DNA of 9,655 nucleotides, taken from positions 1 to 9,655 of the forward strand of contig VAZL01000517.1 in the NCBI GenBank assembly GCA_005883445.1. The letters are read 5' to 3'. The DNA comes from Alphaproteobacteria bacterium. Lineage in GTDB: Bacteria; Pseudomonadota; Alphaproteobacteria; Rhizobiales; Xanthobacteraceae. A program made the position numbers and the translations under genes. Under the pieces are notes generated by a model. That model worked only from the letters and a program-made list of their open reading frames with translations, had not been told where the DNA came from and did not search any database. Positions 1 to 7,123 of this stretch are shown piece after piece. Position 1 is the stretch's first letter. Each line of letters begins with the position of its first letter.

Positions 1-22
1 CGCCGCCGAATTCGACGCGCAT
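1..22 (-). CDS. possible 5' end of a gene running off the left edge
   Basis: On the minus strand an ATG at 22 opens a frame reading MRVEFGG to the window edge. A GGGAG about 10 bases upstream could serve as its ribosome binding site. An in-frame ATG at 43 would add seven residues (MSGSSPV). Codons from the ATG at 43 onward mostly end in G or C, as in the neighbouring genes. It would follow the cupin gene by 28 or 49 bases and so could belong to the same transcript. The fragment is far too short to identify. A competing reading in the cupin frame is also open to the edge, so this call is weak. Confidence 0.25.
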
Positions 23-71
23 AACCGGCGAACTCCCGCTCATAAGCGTCGAGCGTGTAAGCACCTTCGCG

Positions 72-1277
72 CTACGCGGGCGCCGACTGATGGTAGAGCG
101 ACTCGTTCATGCGCGATGTCACGCCCTCATTGCGCAGCGTTTCTTCGTATTCCTTGCGCAGAAAGGGATCCTCCAGCCAATACGGAATGGCGGTACCGCC
201 CTCGGTCACGTCGATCGCGCCCTCGTCGGTATCTTTCTCGCCCGGCACCCCCGCCTTGTCCTTGCGATGGTTGTTGGGACCGTACCAGCCGATTAGACGC
301 AGCGGCTCTTTGCTAGTGCCGAAATGCGCATGGAACCAGTCGCCGCCATAGGGCGCGGCGGTGACGAGGCCGACCGGCTCGTAATCCTGCCGGTAAACTT
401 GATCGCTCTTGCCGTCCTTCCAGGGCGTCATCCCGATCGCGCGCGGCCAGGTATAGGTGTAGCCCTTGCCTTTGATGCAGACCAGCACCGCCGAGGACAT
501 GTGTGCGTGGGCCTTAGAGTAACGGCCGGTAACGTGCTCACCGATAAATCCATAGAACACGTTGCCTGCCATATTCGGTTCCATCCGCTTGTATCCAGGC
601 GAGCGGCGGTTATCGAGATAGAGCTCGGCATTGAAAACGTCGGGGATAAGATTGGTCTTGCGCATGGCGAGTCCGCGTAGCGGATCGGGCATGATGTCGT
701 CCTGAGGCTTGAAATAGCTTTCGCTGCCGTCGTAGCGGGATGGAAAAGTGACTGGACAATTGAAAATCCAATCGCTGTCACGGAACAGATTCATCACGTT
801 AGGCGCCGTCGATGCCACCAGGATGAGGGCCGGACTCGAAGCCGCGTTCACGATGCGGTGCCAGGTGTTGAGCGGAACCGCGAACATAGAGCCGCGCTGC
901 CACTCGAAGCTGTGCGCTTTCTTCTGATCGTCGGCCCAGATCTCGGTCGTGCCACGGCCTTCGACGACCACCATGATCTCCTCGTACATATGACGCTCGG
1001 GATTGAGCGCGCCCGCGCCGGGCACCTCGACCACGTAGCAGCCCCAACGGCCCTCGGTGCCGTAGAGCTGAATGAAGGTTCCGTTGCCACCCATGCGGTT
1101 CCAACGCTTGAGCGGTAAGTCCTGGACCCGCCGCACTCCGATGCCGCGATAAACCGGAATCCCCTGCGCCTCCATGTAGTCGTCATACGGCGTGTTGGGC
1201 CGCTTCCAAGCGCCATATCCCGCGTTCTTTAGCCCTTCCGGCTCGTGCCAGTGGCTGCCGTCGGTTGTATCGTGCAT
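72..1277 (-). CDS. double-cupin (bicupin) domain protein
   Basis: This 401-residue protein has two cupin barrels, an arrangement shared with gentisate 1,2-dioxygenase and other ring-cleaving or isomerising bicupins. Cupin 1 (about residues 65-155) shows E94-x-H96-x3-E100 followed by VVEGRG, then G129...P135...H140-x3-N144. Cupin 2 (about 235-335) shows H257-A-H259 followed by IKGKG, then WFHAH with H316 and H318. The usual motif-1 Glu after H259 is replaced by A263, and cupin 1 has Glu in place of the first motif-1 His, so the metal sites are not canonical. There is no signal peptide, so it is probably cytoplasmic. A GGAG seven bases before the ATG supports the start. It lies 124 bases downstream of an AbrB-family membrane gene on the same strand, which suggests shared small-molecule catabolism. 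The family call is firm; the substrate and reaction are unknown. Confidence 0.85.
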   Translation of the reverse strand: MHDTTDGSHWHEPEGLKNAGYGAWKRPNTPYDDYMEAQGIPVYRGIGVRRVQDLPLKRWNRMGGNGTFIQLYGTEGRWGCYVVEVPGAGALNPERHMYEEIMVVVEGRGTTEIWADDQKKAHSFEWQRGSMFAVPLNTWHRIVNAASSPALILVASTAPNVMNLFRDSDWIFNCPVTFPSRYDGSESYFKPQDDIMPDPLRGLAMRKTNLIPDVFNAELYLDNRRSPGYKRMEPNMAGNVFYGFIGEHVTGRYSKAHAHMSSAVLVCIKGKGYTYTWPRAIGMTPWKDGKSDQVYRQDYEPVGLVTAAPYGGDWFHAHFGTSKEPLRLIGWYGPNNHRKDKAGVPGEKDTDEGAIDVTEGGTAIPYWLEDPFLRKEYEETLRNEGVTSRMNESLYHQSAPA

Positions 1278-1284
1278 GTTATTT

Positions 1285-1288
1285 CTCC
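1285..1288 (-). promoter_or_regulatory. ribosome binding site of the bicupin gene
   Basis: GGAG on the minus strand, seven bases before the ATG at 1277. It supports that start over any internal Met. Confidence 0.6.
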
Positions 1289-1401
1289 GTCAGACGCGGC
1301 GTGTGGGCAGTCCAGATGATCCGCGCAATGATAATCGCGTGCCGGAACGTTCGGAAGCCAAGACACGGCGCGCGGGGGGCCGCGGTCGGCGTGGCTTGCG
1401 G

Positions 1402-2508
1402 TCAGTCATCAAACGTCCCCTGCCCCGGACGCCTCCACTGCTCGCGCGGCCGCTTGGGCTCGCGGCTGACGAGCCGCCGCGCCACCACAGCGACCGAAAA
1501 ACTGACAGCCAGGAACCGCGCGAGATGGTGTGCCCCGACATAGACGGGGTCGAGGTGCATCGCGAGAGCGAGCACCATCATCGTGTCCTGCGCGCCCGGG
1601 GCGAAAGCAACAATCACGTCGGCGATTCGAAACGGAAGCAGCGCTACGACGACCAGAGCGAACGACGCAGCAACCGCGACCGCGACCGCAAACGAGCCAA
1701 AGGCCGCCGCCAGATAGCTCAGCAGTATCCTGGGGCTCGTATTCGCGAATCTTGCACCTGCGACCGCGCCCAGCGTGAGCACGGCGGCGCTGCCGGCCCA
1801 CCACGGCAGCGAAACATGGATCAAACCCGTCACGTGTAGAAGTGCAGAGCCGGCCATGGCACCGAACAAGAGGCCGCCCGGAAATCTTATGCACAGCATG
1901 GCGAGTGCCGAAAAGCTCGATACCGCCAGGAGGATCGCAAGTTCGACGAGCGAGGGTTCTGTTGCGCCCCGCGTCGACACGACGGGCTCCACTGTCGAGC
2001 CGAACAGCGCAAGTCCCGCGGGCAGGCCGAGCACGATCAAGAGCACGCGCATCACGTGCACGATCGCAATCCCCCGCACATCGGCACCGAACTCGGCCGA
2101 CAACGCCATCACTTGCGCCATCGAGCCCGGGCTCGCGCCGAGCAATGCCGACAAGCCGTCCCAGCCATGTGCCAAACGCAGGTAACAGGCGGTGGCAGCC
2201 ATCATGCAGACGGCCGCGACGACGAGCAGCGCGACGCTCAGCGGCCAGGTCGCGATCCCCTTGAGCGTGTCTGGTGTGACCACCGCCCCCAGCAGAATAC
2301 CGACCAGCACAAAGCACAAGCGCGCGAGCGGCGGCGGTACCTTCACGGCTTGGCCCGCGAGCGCGGCGACGGCCACCGTCAGCATCGAGCCCGAGACCAG
2401 TCCACCTGGAAAGCCGATCAGCTGGAAGCCTATCCCGCCCACCGCGGCAATGAGCAACGTCCCCATAACCTGCATAAGCTCGCGCAGTGGGGAAACAGGA
2501 AGCGGCAT
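1402..2508 (-). CDS. AbrB-duplication family inner-membrane protein (putative transporter)
   Basis: This very hydrophobic protein of 368 residues is built from two related halves. GFPGGLVSGSM (residues 32-42) recurs as RFPGGLLFGAM (208-218). SPGSMAQVMALSAEF (126-140) recurs as APGAQDTMMVLALAM (303-317), each followed shortly by a conserved Arg (R154, R331) in HVMR and HHLAR. This duplication defines the membrane AbrB family (Pfam AbrB; TIGRFAM 'AbrB duplication'), which is often misnamed ammonia monooxygenase or AbrB regulator; no DNA-binding domain is present. About ten membrane segments are visible, with a basic cytosolic tail (about 344-368). Transport is inferred from architecture and the substrate is unknown. 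A TTG start at 2541 would add 11 polar residues. I prefer the ATG at 2508, which lies just before the first membrane segment. It is upstream of the bicupin gene and may be cotranscribed with it. Confidence 0.85.
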   Translation of the reverse strand: MPLPVSPLRELMQVMGTLLIAAVGGIGFQLIGFPGGLVSGSMLTVAVAALAGQAVKVPPPLARLCFVLVGILLGAVVTPDTLKGIATWPLSVALLVVAAVCMMAATACYLRLAHGWDGLSALLGASPGSMAQVMALSAEFGADVRGIAIVHVMRVLLIVLGLPAGLALFGSTVEPVVSTRGATEPSLVELAILLAVSSFSALAMLCIRFPGGLLFGAMAGSALLHVTGLIHVSLPWWAGSAAVLTLGAVAGARFANTSPRILLSYLAAAFGSFAVAVAVAASFALVVVALLPFRIADVIVAFAPGAQDTMMVLALAMHLDPVYVGAHHLARFLAVSFSVAVVARRLVSREPKRPREQWRRPGQGTFDD

Positions 2509-2633
2509 CGATTTGTCCCGGACGCTCGGGTCGCCGGGCAAGGTGCGTCCCGCGGTGCGCTCTTAATCACCGATCAATGCCGCCTGCGGCGCGCCGCGTC
2601 AAATGGCGGCGGATCCGCCGAGTCACATGTAAA

Positions 2634-2660
2634 ACTCCCTGGGACACCCCTACGGGGAGT
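2634..2660. repeat. inverted repeat in the divergent intergenic region
   Basis: ACTCCC (2634-2639) and GGGAGT (2655-2660) are perfect inverted arms around 15 bases. The right part also contains CCCC-TAC-GGGG (2647-2657), an alternative small hairpin. The repeat lies between the divergent AbrB-family and sensor kinase genes, about 90 bases before the kinase start and upstream of a TAGAAT hexamer (2705-2710) that could be a -10 element with a poor -35. It could be an operator or chance in GC-rich DNA. Confidence 0.3.
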
Positions 2661-2749
2661 GCCACGAAGCAAGCAGCGATATTCTCGCTCTCCCATCCGT
2701 GCGGTAGAATGCCCCGGCGGGCTTCGTGCCCAAGGACCGCGGAACCATC

Positions 2750-5700
2750 ATGCTGCAAGGCTGGATCGTTATCGCCTTCGCACTCGGCTATATCGGCCTC
2801 TTGTTCGTGGTTGCGAGCTACGGGGACCGGACTCGGCGGTTCGGGCGCGAAGGCGGTTGGCGCCACTTCATCTATCCGCTCTCGCTCGCGATCTACTGCA
2901 CCTCCTGGACGTTCTTTGGCTCGGTGGGGCTCGCATCGCGCACCGGCTTCGACTTTCTGACCATCTATGTCGGGCCCATCCTGTTGGTCGGGTTGTGCTC
3001 GCCGCTGATCATGCGCATCGTACGGCTGGCCAAGGCACAGAACATCACGTCGATTGCTGACTTCATTGCCGCCCGTTACGGCAAGGCCCAGACCGTCGCC
3101 GCCACCGTAGCGCTCATCGCCATCATCGGCACCATTCCCTACATCGCGCTTCAGCTTAAAGCGGTGTCGTCTTCGCTGACCACGATCCTCGTGCATATCG
3201 GACCCGCGAGCGGCGCGATGCAGCCGGTGTTGGGTGACATTGCGCTCTACGTCGCGGTGGCAATGGCGATCTTCGCCGTCCTGTTTGGCACGCGCCATAT
3301 CGATGCCACGGAGCATCAGGATGGATTGATGCTGGCGATCGCAACCGAGTCGATCGTCAAGCTTGTTGCTTTCGTCGGCGTCGGCGTATTCGTCACGTTC
3401 TGGATGTTCGACGGACCGCGGGTACTCTTTGCCCAAGCCCTGGAGCGGCCAGATACCGCGGCCGTGCTCACCCGCGATCCGGCGCCCGGTACGCTGCTCG
3501 CAATGACGCTGCTGTCGCTGTTCGCCATCGTACTGCTACCGCGTCAGTTCCACGTCACTGTGGTCGAGAACAACAGCGAGGACGAGATCAGGCGCGCTTC
3601 TTGGCTGTTCCCGCTCTATCTCGTACTGATCAATCTGTTCGTCGTACCGATCGCATTGGCCGGCCTGCTGACGTTCAAGCCGGGGCAGGTCGACAGCGAC
3701 ATGTTCGTCCTGGCCCTACCGCTCGCCGCGCATTCCGACCTGTTTACGATCGCAGCCTTCGTCGGAGGCCTCTCGGCGGCGACCGCGATGGTGATCGTGG
3801 AATCGGTCGCGCTCGCGATCATGGTGTCGAACGACATCGTTATGCCGTTCGTGCTGCAGCGGCGCGAGGCACTGATCACCGGGCGAGACAATATCGGTGG
3901 TTTGCTGCTCACCGTGCGGCGAATGGCGATCTTCGTCATCTTGTTTCTCGCCTACGTATACTATCGTTTGGCGGGCGATGCGCAGCTTGCCTCGATCGGC
4001 CTGTTGTCCTTTGCGGCGGTTGCGCAGCTCGCGCCTGCCTTTTTCGGCGGACTGATCTGGCGACGGGCTACCGCACGCGGCGCGTTGGCGGGGATGACCG
4101 TCGGAATCCTAGCCTGGGCCTACACGCTGCTGCTGCCGAGCTTGGCGGACGCCGGCATCGTCGGTCAGAGCCTGCTCTCCCAGGGCCCGTGGGGAATCGC
4201 CCTGCTGCGCCCGCAGGCGCTCTTCGGGCTCGATCTGCCACCGCTCGCCCACGGCGTAATCTGGAGCCTTTCGCTCAATGCTCTTGCCTATGCGGTGTTC
4301 TCGCTCGGACGGGCGCCGGCCTCGATCGAACGACTGCAGGCCGACCTCTTCGTCCCCTCCGACCTGACTCCGATCCCGCCGAGCCTTCGGTTGTGGCGCT
4401 CCTCGGTAACGGTCGAGGAATTGACCACGACCGTCTCCCGCTACCTCGGCGAGGAGCGCACTCGCACCTCCTTCGACAGCTATGCCTTGACACGCGGCAT
4501 CAGCCTCGATCCAAAGGCCGAGGCGGACTTCCAGCTCCTGCGCTATGCCGAGCATCTGCTCGCGTCCGCGATCGGCGCGGCATCGTCCCGCCTCGTGCTC
4601 TCGCTTCTCCTGCGCAAGCGTACGGTCTCGACCAAGGCCGCGCTCAAGCTTCTCGACGACGCCAACGCTGCCATCCATTACAATCGTGAGATTTTACAGA
4701 CCGCGCTCGACCATGTTCGCCAGGGCATCGCGGTATTCGACAAGGAGTTGCACCTCGTCTGCTGGAATCGTCAGTTCGGCGAGATCCTCGCACTGCCGCC
4801 GCAGCTCACTCGGTTCGGCACCGGGCTCGACCACATCCTGCGCTTCCACGCCGAGCAGACCACTTCTGACCAAAATACGGCCGATGCGCTCGTGCGCAAA
4901 CGGCTAGGCCGTTACGTCGCGAGCAGCCAGCCGTTTCTGGAACGCTTTGACGAGCGCGATCTGGTGATGGAGGTGCGTGCGAATCCCATGCCGGACGGCG
5001 GCATCGTCACGACCTTCACCGACATTACCCCGAGCGTGAAAGCGGCGGAGGAGCTCGAGCGCGCCAATGAATCGCTGGAGCGACGGGTGCAGGAGCGTAC
5101 CGAAGAATTGACCCGCCTCAATACTGAACTCGGCCGTGCCAAGGGCGAGGCTGAAGAGGCGAACGTTTCGAAGACCCGCTTCCTCGCCGCCGCAAGCCAC
5201 GACATTCTGCAACCGCTTAATGCCGCTCGCCTCTACGTCACCAGCCTCGTCGAGCGGCAACGTAGCGGCAACGATGCCCAGCTGGTCACCAATATCGACG
5301 CCTCGCTCGACGCCGTCGAAGAAATATTCGGCGCGCTGCTCGACATTTCCCGGCTCGATACCGGCGCAATGAAGCCGGAGATCGTCGGCTTTCGCATCGA
5401 CGAGCTTTTGCGCCAGCTCGAGGTCGAATTCACGCCCCTTGCGCAGGAGAAGGGACTAACCCTCAAATTCGTATCCTGCTCGCTCGCTGTCCAATCCGAC
5501 CGGCGCTTGTTGCGCCGGTTGCTACAGAATCTTGTCTCCAACGCGATTAAATACACTCCTCAGGGCCGCGTGCTTGTCGGCTGCAGGCCCCGCGACGGAC
5601 GATTGCGCATCGATGTCTACGATACCGGACTTGGCATTCCAGCTTCGAAAAAGAGGGCGATTTTTCAGGAATTTTACCGCCTCGATCAGGGTGCCAAGGC

Positions 5701-6271
5701 GGCACGCGGCTTGGGGCTTGGCCTTTCGATCGTGGAGCGCATCGCACGCGTTCTCGACTACAGGATTAGCGTCGCGTCAACGGTCGGCCGCGGGTCGCAG
5801 TTTTCCGTCGAGGTCCCGCTCTCCGCCGTCATTCCCGCAAGCCAGCATCAACGTATGGCCCGAGACGTCGATCGCGCGCAGCTCTCCGGGATCACTGTGC
5901 TGTGCATCGACAATGACCTCACGATTCTCGATGGAATGGAAACGCTGCTCGCTGGATGGGGCTGCCGGGTTTTCAAGGCGCCCGACCTCGAGACAGCAAT
6001 CGCGGTCGTCGCGGAAGCCAGGATAGTGCCCGACGGCCTGCTGGTGGATTACCACCTCGACGAAGGAAACGGGATTGCGGCGATTAGGGAGCTGCGCCGA
6101 CGCTTCGGGGCCGACCTCACGGCCATTCTGATCACCGCCGATCGCAGCCCGCACGTGCGTGAGGACGCTCGCGCGAATGCCATCCAGCTGCTCCACAAGC
6201 CGATCAAGCCGGCAGCATTGCGCGCGCTATTGACGCAGTGGCGCATGCACCGCGTCGCGGCCGCGGAATGA
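2750..6271 (+). CDS. SLC5/SSS-domain hybrid sensor histidine kinase, CrbS/MxtR-like
   Basis: A 1173-residue membrane sensor kinase. Residues 1 to about 525 form a sodium/solute symporter (SLC5) domain with about 13 membrane segments. A STAC-like linker follows (about 540-625, including ASAIGAASSRLVLSLLL), then a PAS domain (about 646-765, ending TDIT) and a coiled coil (763-805). HisKA carries the phosphorylatable H817 in ASHDILQPLNA. HATPase shows the N box (N927, N931), G1 box (D958-TGLGI) and G2 box (GLGLG, 987-991). The C-terminal receiver (about 1047-1170) has D1054 and D1056, phosphoacceptor D1100 and K1150, so kinase and receiver both look intact. Length and domain order match CrbS/MxtR, which control acetate use through acs; CbrA shares the N-terminal layout. 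The ATG at 2750 is preferred over an in-frame GTG at 2726 because it sits directly before the first membrane helix and has AAGGA/GCGGA upstream. The signal is inferred: acetate or another small carboxylate or amino acid. Confidence 0.9.
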   Translation: MLQGWIVIAFALGYIGLLFVVASYGDRTRRFGREGGWRHFIYPLSLAIYCTSWTFFGSVGLASRTGFDFLTIYVGPILLVGLCSPLIMRIVRLAKAQNITSIADFIAARYGKAQTVAATVALIAIIGTIPYIALQLKAVSSSLTTILVHIGPASGAMQPVLGDIALYVAVAMAIFAVLFGTRHIDATEHQDGLMLAIATESIVKLVAFVGVGVFVTFWMFDGPRVLFAQALERPDTAAVLTRDPAPGTLLAMTLLSLFAIVLLPRQFHVTVVENNSEDEIRRASWLFPLYLVLINLFVVPIALAGLLTFKPGQVDSDMFVLALPLAAHSDLFTIAAFVGGLSAATAMVIVESVALAIMVSNDIVMPFVLQRREALITGRDNIGGLLLTVRRMAIFVILFLAYVYYRLAGDAQLASIGLLSFAAVAQLAPAFFGGLIWRRATARGALAGMTVGILAWAYTLLLPSLADAGIVGQSLLSQGPWGIALLRPQALFGLDLPPLAHGVIWSLSLNALAYAVFSLGRAPASIERLQADLFVPSDLTPIPPSLRLWRSSVTVEELTTTVSRYLGEERTRTSFDSYALTRGISLDPKAEADFQLLRYAEHLLASAIGAASSRLVLSLLLRKRTVSTKAALKLLDDANAAIHYNREILQTALDHVRQGIAVFDKELHLVCWNRQFGEILALPPQLTRFGTGLDHILRFHAEQTTSDQNTADALVRKRLGRYVASSQPFLERFDERDLVMEVRANPMPDGGIVTTFTDITPSVKAAEELERANESLERRVQERTEELTRLNTELGRAKGEAEEANVSKTRFLAAASHDILQPLNAARLYVTSLVERQRSGNDAQLVTNIDASLDAVEEIFGALLDISRLDTGAMKPEIVGFRIDELLRQLEVEFTPLAQEKGLTLKFVSCSLAVQSDRRLLRRLLQNLVSNAIKYTPQGRVLVGCRPRDGRLRIDVYDTGLGIPASKKRAIFQEFYRLDQGAKAARGLGLGLSIVERIARVLDYRISVASTVGRGSQFSVEVPLSAVIPASQHQRMARDVDRAQLSGITVLCIDNDLTILDGMETLLAGWGCRVFKAPDLETAIAVVAEARIVPDGLLVDYHLDEGNGIAAIRELRRRFGADLTAILITADRSPHVREDARANAIQLLHKPIKPAALRALLTQWRMHRVAAAE

Positions 6272-6278
6272 GGCCGCG
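6256..6278. terminator. possible GC hairpin at the convergent gene ends
   Basis: CGCGGCC (6256-6262) pairs with GGCCGCG (6272-6278) around a nine-base loop that spans most of the kinase stop codon. It lies in the 41-base convergent gap and could slow transcription from either side. There is no T-tract on either strand, so it is not a textbook intrinsic terminator. Confidence 0.25.
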
Positions 6279-6312
6279 CACGATCGGCGAAATTGCCATC
6301 AATTCAATAAAT

Positions 6313-6993
6313 CTAATGAGCCGCGCTCACCGTCTGCGGCCACTGGCCGAGCTCGATCTTGGAGGCAGCGATCACCGCTTGTGTGCGGCTCTCGACCCCG
6401 AGCTTTTGCAGAATCGCCGACACATGCGCCTTGACGGTGGCTTCGGAGACGCTGAGCTCGTAGGCAATCTGCTTATTGAGCAGGCCCTCCGACAGCATCA
6501 TCAGCACGCGCACCTGTTGGGGCGTCAATGACGTAAGCCGTGTCAACAAATCGGCCGTCTCGGCGTCCGAGCCGGCCCCAAGGTCGACATCGGGCGGGGT
6601 CCAAACGCCGCCTTCGAATACCCGGCTAATCGCCCCTCGCATCGCTTCGATACCGAGGGTCTTGGGAATGAAGCCCAAGGCTCCGAAGTCCATGCACCGG
6701 CGGATGACCCCGGGATCGTCGTTGGCCGATACCACGACAATCGGGACGCTTGGATACTGCGCGCGCAGATACATGAGGCCCGAAAATCCGCGCACGCCGG
6801 GCATTGTCAAGTCGAGCAGGATGAGATCGACCTCTCCGCCGCGCTCGAGCAGCCTCGCCACATCGTCGAACGATCCTGCTTCGGCAATCTCGACCTCCTC
6901 GAACAGACCCGAGACCGCTTCGCGCAAAGCTCCGCGAAACAGCGGATGATCGTCCGCGATGATCAAGCGTACCGATTCGTCCGCCCGCTTCAT
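6313..6993 (-). CDS. NarL/LuxR-family response regulator, CrbR/ErdR-like
   Basis: A 226-residue two-component response regulator and probable transcription factor. The receiver domain (about residues 8-125) has the acidic pair D14-D15, phosphoacceptor D61 in LLDLTMPG, switch residue S89 and K111 in FIPK. The C-terminal LuxR-type helix-turn-helix (about 155-215) reads LTPQQVRVLMMLSEG, then NKQIAYELSVSEATVKAH and LGVESRTQAV. The gene converges on the SLC5-domain hybrid kinase and is its likely partner, as CrbR (ErdR) is for CrbS (MxtR). In those systems it activates acetyl-CoA synthetase genes; targets here are not in view. The ATG at 6993 is preferred because AAGGGGGAG lies directly upstream. 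Starts at 7026, 7065 and 7113 extend the protein by up to 40 residues of non-receiver sequence with weaker binding sites. Family is certain; pairing with the kinase is inferred. Confidence 0.92.
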   Translation of the reverse strand: MKRADESVRLIIADDHPLFRGALREAVSGLFEEVEIAEAGSFDDVARLLERGGEVDLILLDLTMPGVRGFSGLMYLRAQYPSVPIVVVSANDDPGVIRRCMDFGALGFIPKTLGIEAMRGAISRVFEGGVWTPPDVDLGAGSDAETADLLTRLTSLTPQQVRVLMMLSEGLLNKQIAYELSVSEATVKAHVSAILQKLGVESRTQAVIAASKIELGQWPQTVSAAH

Positions 6994-7041
6994 CTCCCCC
7001 TTAGCCTCTGTCTCTGGGACCCGCATGTCGCCATCGCCGAT

Positions 7042-7070
7042 AGCATAGCACGGCTTCGGGATCATGTTCA
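7042..7070 (-). promoter_or_regulatory. weak candidate promoter for the response regulator
   Basis: On the minus strand TGAACA (7070-7065), a 17-base spacer and TATGCT (7047-7042) each match sigma70 hexamers at four of six positions. Transcription would begin near 7035, giving a leader of about 42 bases to the ATG at 6993 and excluding the longer start codons at 7065 and 7113. Confidence 0.3.
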
Positions 7071-7123
7071 CGGCCTGCCGTCGGTTCGCTTCGATCGGCG
7101 TTCTTGAGAACACACAACCGGGA

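Noticed and set aside
1278..1401. Possible terminator or RNA between the AbrB-family and bicupin genes
   Set aside because: Only a short GAACGTTC palindrome is present, with no hairpin plus T-tract; nothing else is supportable.
1192..1839. Plus-strand 215-codon frame opposite the AbrB-family gene
   Set aside because: Highly charged composition with no motif; antisense to a conserved membrane protein.
2056..3060. Plus-strand 334-codon open frame across the AbrB-family gene and kinase start
   Set aside because: It is Arg/His-rich with no domain, and overlaps two genes with clear family motifs; a GC-rich shadow frame.
2567..3436. Minus-strand 289-codon open frame antisense to the kinase
   Set aside because: Low-complexity Asp/Arg/His-rich composition typical of antisense frames in GC-rich genes; the plus-strand SLC5 reading is unambiguous.
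3601..4689. Plus-strand 362-codon frame inside the kinase
   Set aside because: Arg/Ala-rich with no recognisable motif; wholly nested within the intact kinase frame.
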